64,000 nt of DNA, taken from Bin55 sp965205545. GTDB taxonomy: Bacteria > Pseudomonadota > Gammaproteobacteria > Pseudomonadales > Azotimanducaceae. Location: NCBI GenBank assembly GCA_965205545.1, contig OZ242170.1, positions 2,666,001-2,730,000 on the forward strand, in the 5' to 3' direction. The notes beneath the pieces were generated by a model, which did not search any database, was not told where the DNA came from, and saw nothing but the letters and a program-made list of their open reading frames with translations. Within the stretch, counting starts at the first letter, position 1. Every line of letters starts with the position of its first letter. A program made the translations under genes and the position numbers. Shown piece by piece: positions 62,908 to 64,000 of the stretch.

Positions 62908-63129
62908 CTAGCCTCCGTTTTCTGAGTAGTGAGTAGGGTCCAAATCGTTGCCCCCACGGGGAATGGATCTCCGCTCTTCCACCCACTCGCCTAGATCAAT
63001 AAGCTTGCAACGCTCAGAACAAAAAGGCCTGTAGCGGTTTTCAGTGGACCAAACCACTATTCGCTCGCATGTGGGACAGCTCGCCGAATCTTGTCTTGTG
63101 TTTTTGGGATTGACCTTCACCATGTTCAT
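62908..63129 (-). CDS. yacG: DNA gyrase inhibitor YacG (zinc finger)
   Basis: A 73-residue zinc protein: CPTC and FCSERC supply the four Cys ligands, followed by IDLGEWVEERRSIPRGG, the family signature. YacG binds GyrB and blocks DNA binding. The start is uncertain between two ATGs two codons apart. The order secA-argJ-yacG recalls Pseudomonas, with mutT missing between. Confidence 0.93.
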   Translation of the reverse strand: MNMVKVNPKNTRQDSASCPTCERIVVWSTENRYRPFCSERCKLIDLGEWVEERRSIPRGGNDLDPTHYSENGG

Positions 63130-63512
63130 GAGAGTAAGCGCACTAGTCCGTGTGAGAACCTAGCACACATGACATTGGAATCTACGCCAGAATTATGGCG
63201 GAAAAAGGTTGAGTCTGTCGAGCCAGACGCAAATGACGTTGGGGCACTTTCGTTTGGGACTTCGTGCTCTCAGCTATTCATCTTGGCAGTCCAATTTCTG
63301 CAATGAGGGGAAGGTAGATCTCTAAGTCTGATCTTGGGAACTGTATCGTTGGATGTTTCTATAGCTAGACCGCTGTGCGATAGCTACAGAATGTAGTTGT
63401 CACCTAAACCCTAGATGGAAACAATGAGATTCAACTCGTTGCTCCATGATTGATAGACTGCCAAGCACAAGAACTGCGTTTTTGGCGAGAGATGATTTGA
63501 GAGGAGTTGTTG
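63130..63512. other. Intergenic region between yacG and terminal SDR
   Basis: No convincing gene. A 45-codon ORF within it has no recognisable family. The heptamer ATAGCTA occurs twice, about 20 bases apart (near 63362 and 63382), and a GAGGAG ribosome-binding site at 63501-63506 precedes the next gene. The promoters of both flanking genes should be here. Confidence 0.4.
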
Positions 63513-64000
63513 TTGGATTTCCAGCAGAAATACGGACCGTGGGCACTTATAGCTGGTGCGTCTGAAGGACTAGGACAAGCATTTACTGAAGCAATTGCCG
63601 CTCGGGGACTGAACCTCATCCTGATCGCCCGCAGATCAGCTGTTTTGGAGAGTTTGGCTCACGAACTAAGAGAGCGGCATGGAGTAGAAACGCGATGTTT
63701 GAGTGAGGATCTAGCAAACCCCGACTTGAACATCGTTGTCGAAGAATCGACTCGCGATGTGGAGGTGGGGCTGATAGTTTACAACGCAGCCTATGTACCC
63801 ACAGGTTTGTTTGCTGAGACTGACGAGGAATCGTTGCAGCGGGTCGTTCGCACAAATGTGTTGGGACCCGTGATTGTCTTGAGAAAACTGGTTCCGCTAA
63901 TGCTTGAACGTAAGCGAGGGGGAGTGGTATTGATGTCGTCAGTTGCTGGTTTCCAAGGCGTGCCCTTGCTTGCTGGATACGCTGCAAGCAAAGCTTTTAC
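63513..64000 (+). CDS. SDR family oxidoreductase, 3' end missing
   Basis: N-terminal 162 residues of a short-chain dehydrogenase running off the right edge. The TTG at 63513 stands six bases after GAGGAG; two more TTG codons lie just before it in frame. Nucleotide motif AGASEGLGQAF, YNAAY (the NAG-type strand), the catalytic-Ser strand VVLMSSVAG and YAASKAF are visible. It resembles the SDR group with ARR-type cofactor loops (IARRSAVLE), likely NADPH-dependent. Substrate unknown. Confidence 0.9.
   Translation, partial: MDFQQKYGPWALIAGASEGLGQAFTEAIAARGLNLILIARRSAVLESLAHELRERHGVETRCLSEDLANPDLNIVVEESTRDVEVGLIVYNAAYVPTGLFAETDEESLQRVVRTNVLGPVIVLRKLVPLMLERKRGGVVLMSSVAGFQGVPLLAGYAASKAF

Noticed and set aside
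63169..63306. 45-codon ORF between yacG and the last SDR
   Set aside because: No homolog recognised, no ribosome-binding site, short; possibly chance.
1..64000. CRISPR arrays, insertion sequences, prophage or integrase genes
   Set aside because: No regularly spaced repeats, transposase or integrase motifs were seen in any frame read.

Overview
This window is a chromosomal segment of a gammaproteobacterium, probably free-living and uncultured. The evidence is the lineage-restricted gene content (bamC, djlA, sspA/sspB, lpoA, dolP, dciA) and gene order. Two blocks follow an order I recall from Pseudomonas: nadA-bepA-tusA-dapA-bamC-MBL hydrolase, and rplM-rpsI-petABC-sspA-sspB-dolP-lpoA-rsmI-rnpB-dcw cluster-lpxC-dciA-secA-argJ-yacG. 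Genes are densely packed, with many 1-4 base overlaps and frequent TTG starts. I saw no insertion sequence, prophage, CRISPR array or rRNA.

Layout: 1-9.2 kb is mostly housekeeping (partial SDR, GshB-like ATP-grasp protein, nadA, bepA, tusA, dapA, bamC, MBL hydrolase, Nudix hydrolase, tRNA-Ser(CGA), djlA). 9.4-23.8 kb is mixed and accessory: a CnoX-like thioredoxin, a glutamine-synthetase-like/GATase pair, a PspC protein, two acyl-CoA synthetases, an enolase-superfamily protein, a dihydroorotase and glycolate oxidase glcDEF. 23.8-35.7 kb holds a DsbA-like protein and a tryptophan-degradation island. 36-63.1 kb is the conserved superblock: ribosomal proteins, cytochrome bc1, SspAB, envelope lipoproteins, RNase P RNA, cell-wall and division genes, SecA and ArgJ. 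The window ends in a second partial SDR gene that starts at 63513.

The most interesting region is 24.7-34.0 kb. Tryptophan 2,3-dioxygenase and kynureninase are joined by 4-base overlaps to each other and to a 2-aminobenzoate-CoA-ligase-like gene. Upstream in the same direction lie a two-domain 2-aminobenzoyl-CoA monooxygenase/reductase, an SDR and an enoyl-CoA hydratase; downstream is a RidA protein; and a kynurenine-formamidase-like hydrolase is divergent. Together they read as one route from tryptophan via formylkynurenine, kynurenine, anthranilate and anthraniloyl-CoA to beta-oxidation-type steps. Each step is known; their assembly into one cluster, and the RidA role, are the inference.

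A second notable point is that the dcw cluster has lost mraZ, murF, murG and ddl with seamless junctions. Other oddities are a 5'-5' coding overlap of lpoA and rsmI, a changed SxN motif in FtsI, a long inverted repeat over the nadA start, and several enzymes with altered motifs (RsmI, dihydroorotase, enolase-superfamily protein, CnoX, Nudix).
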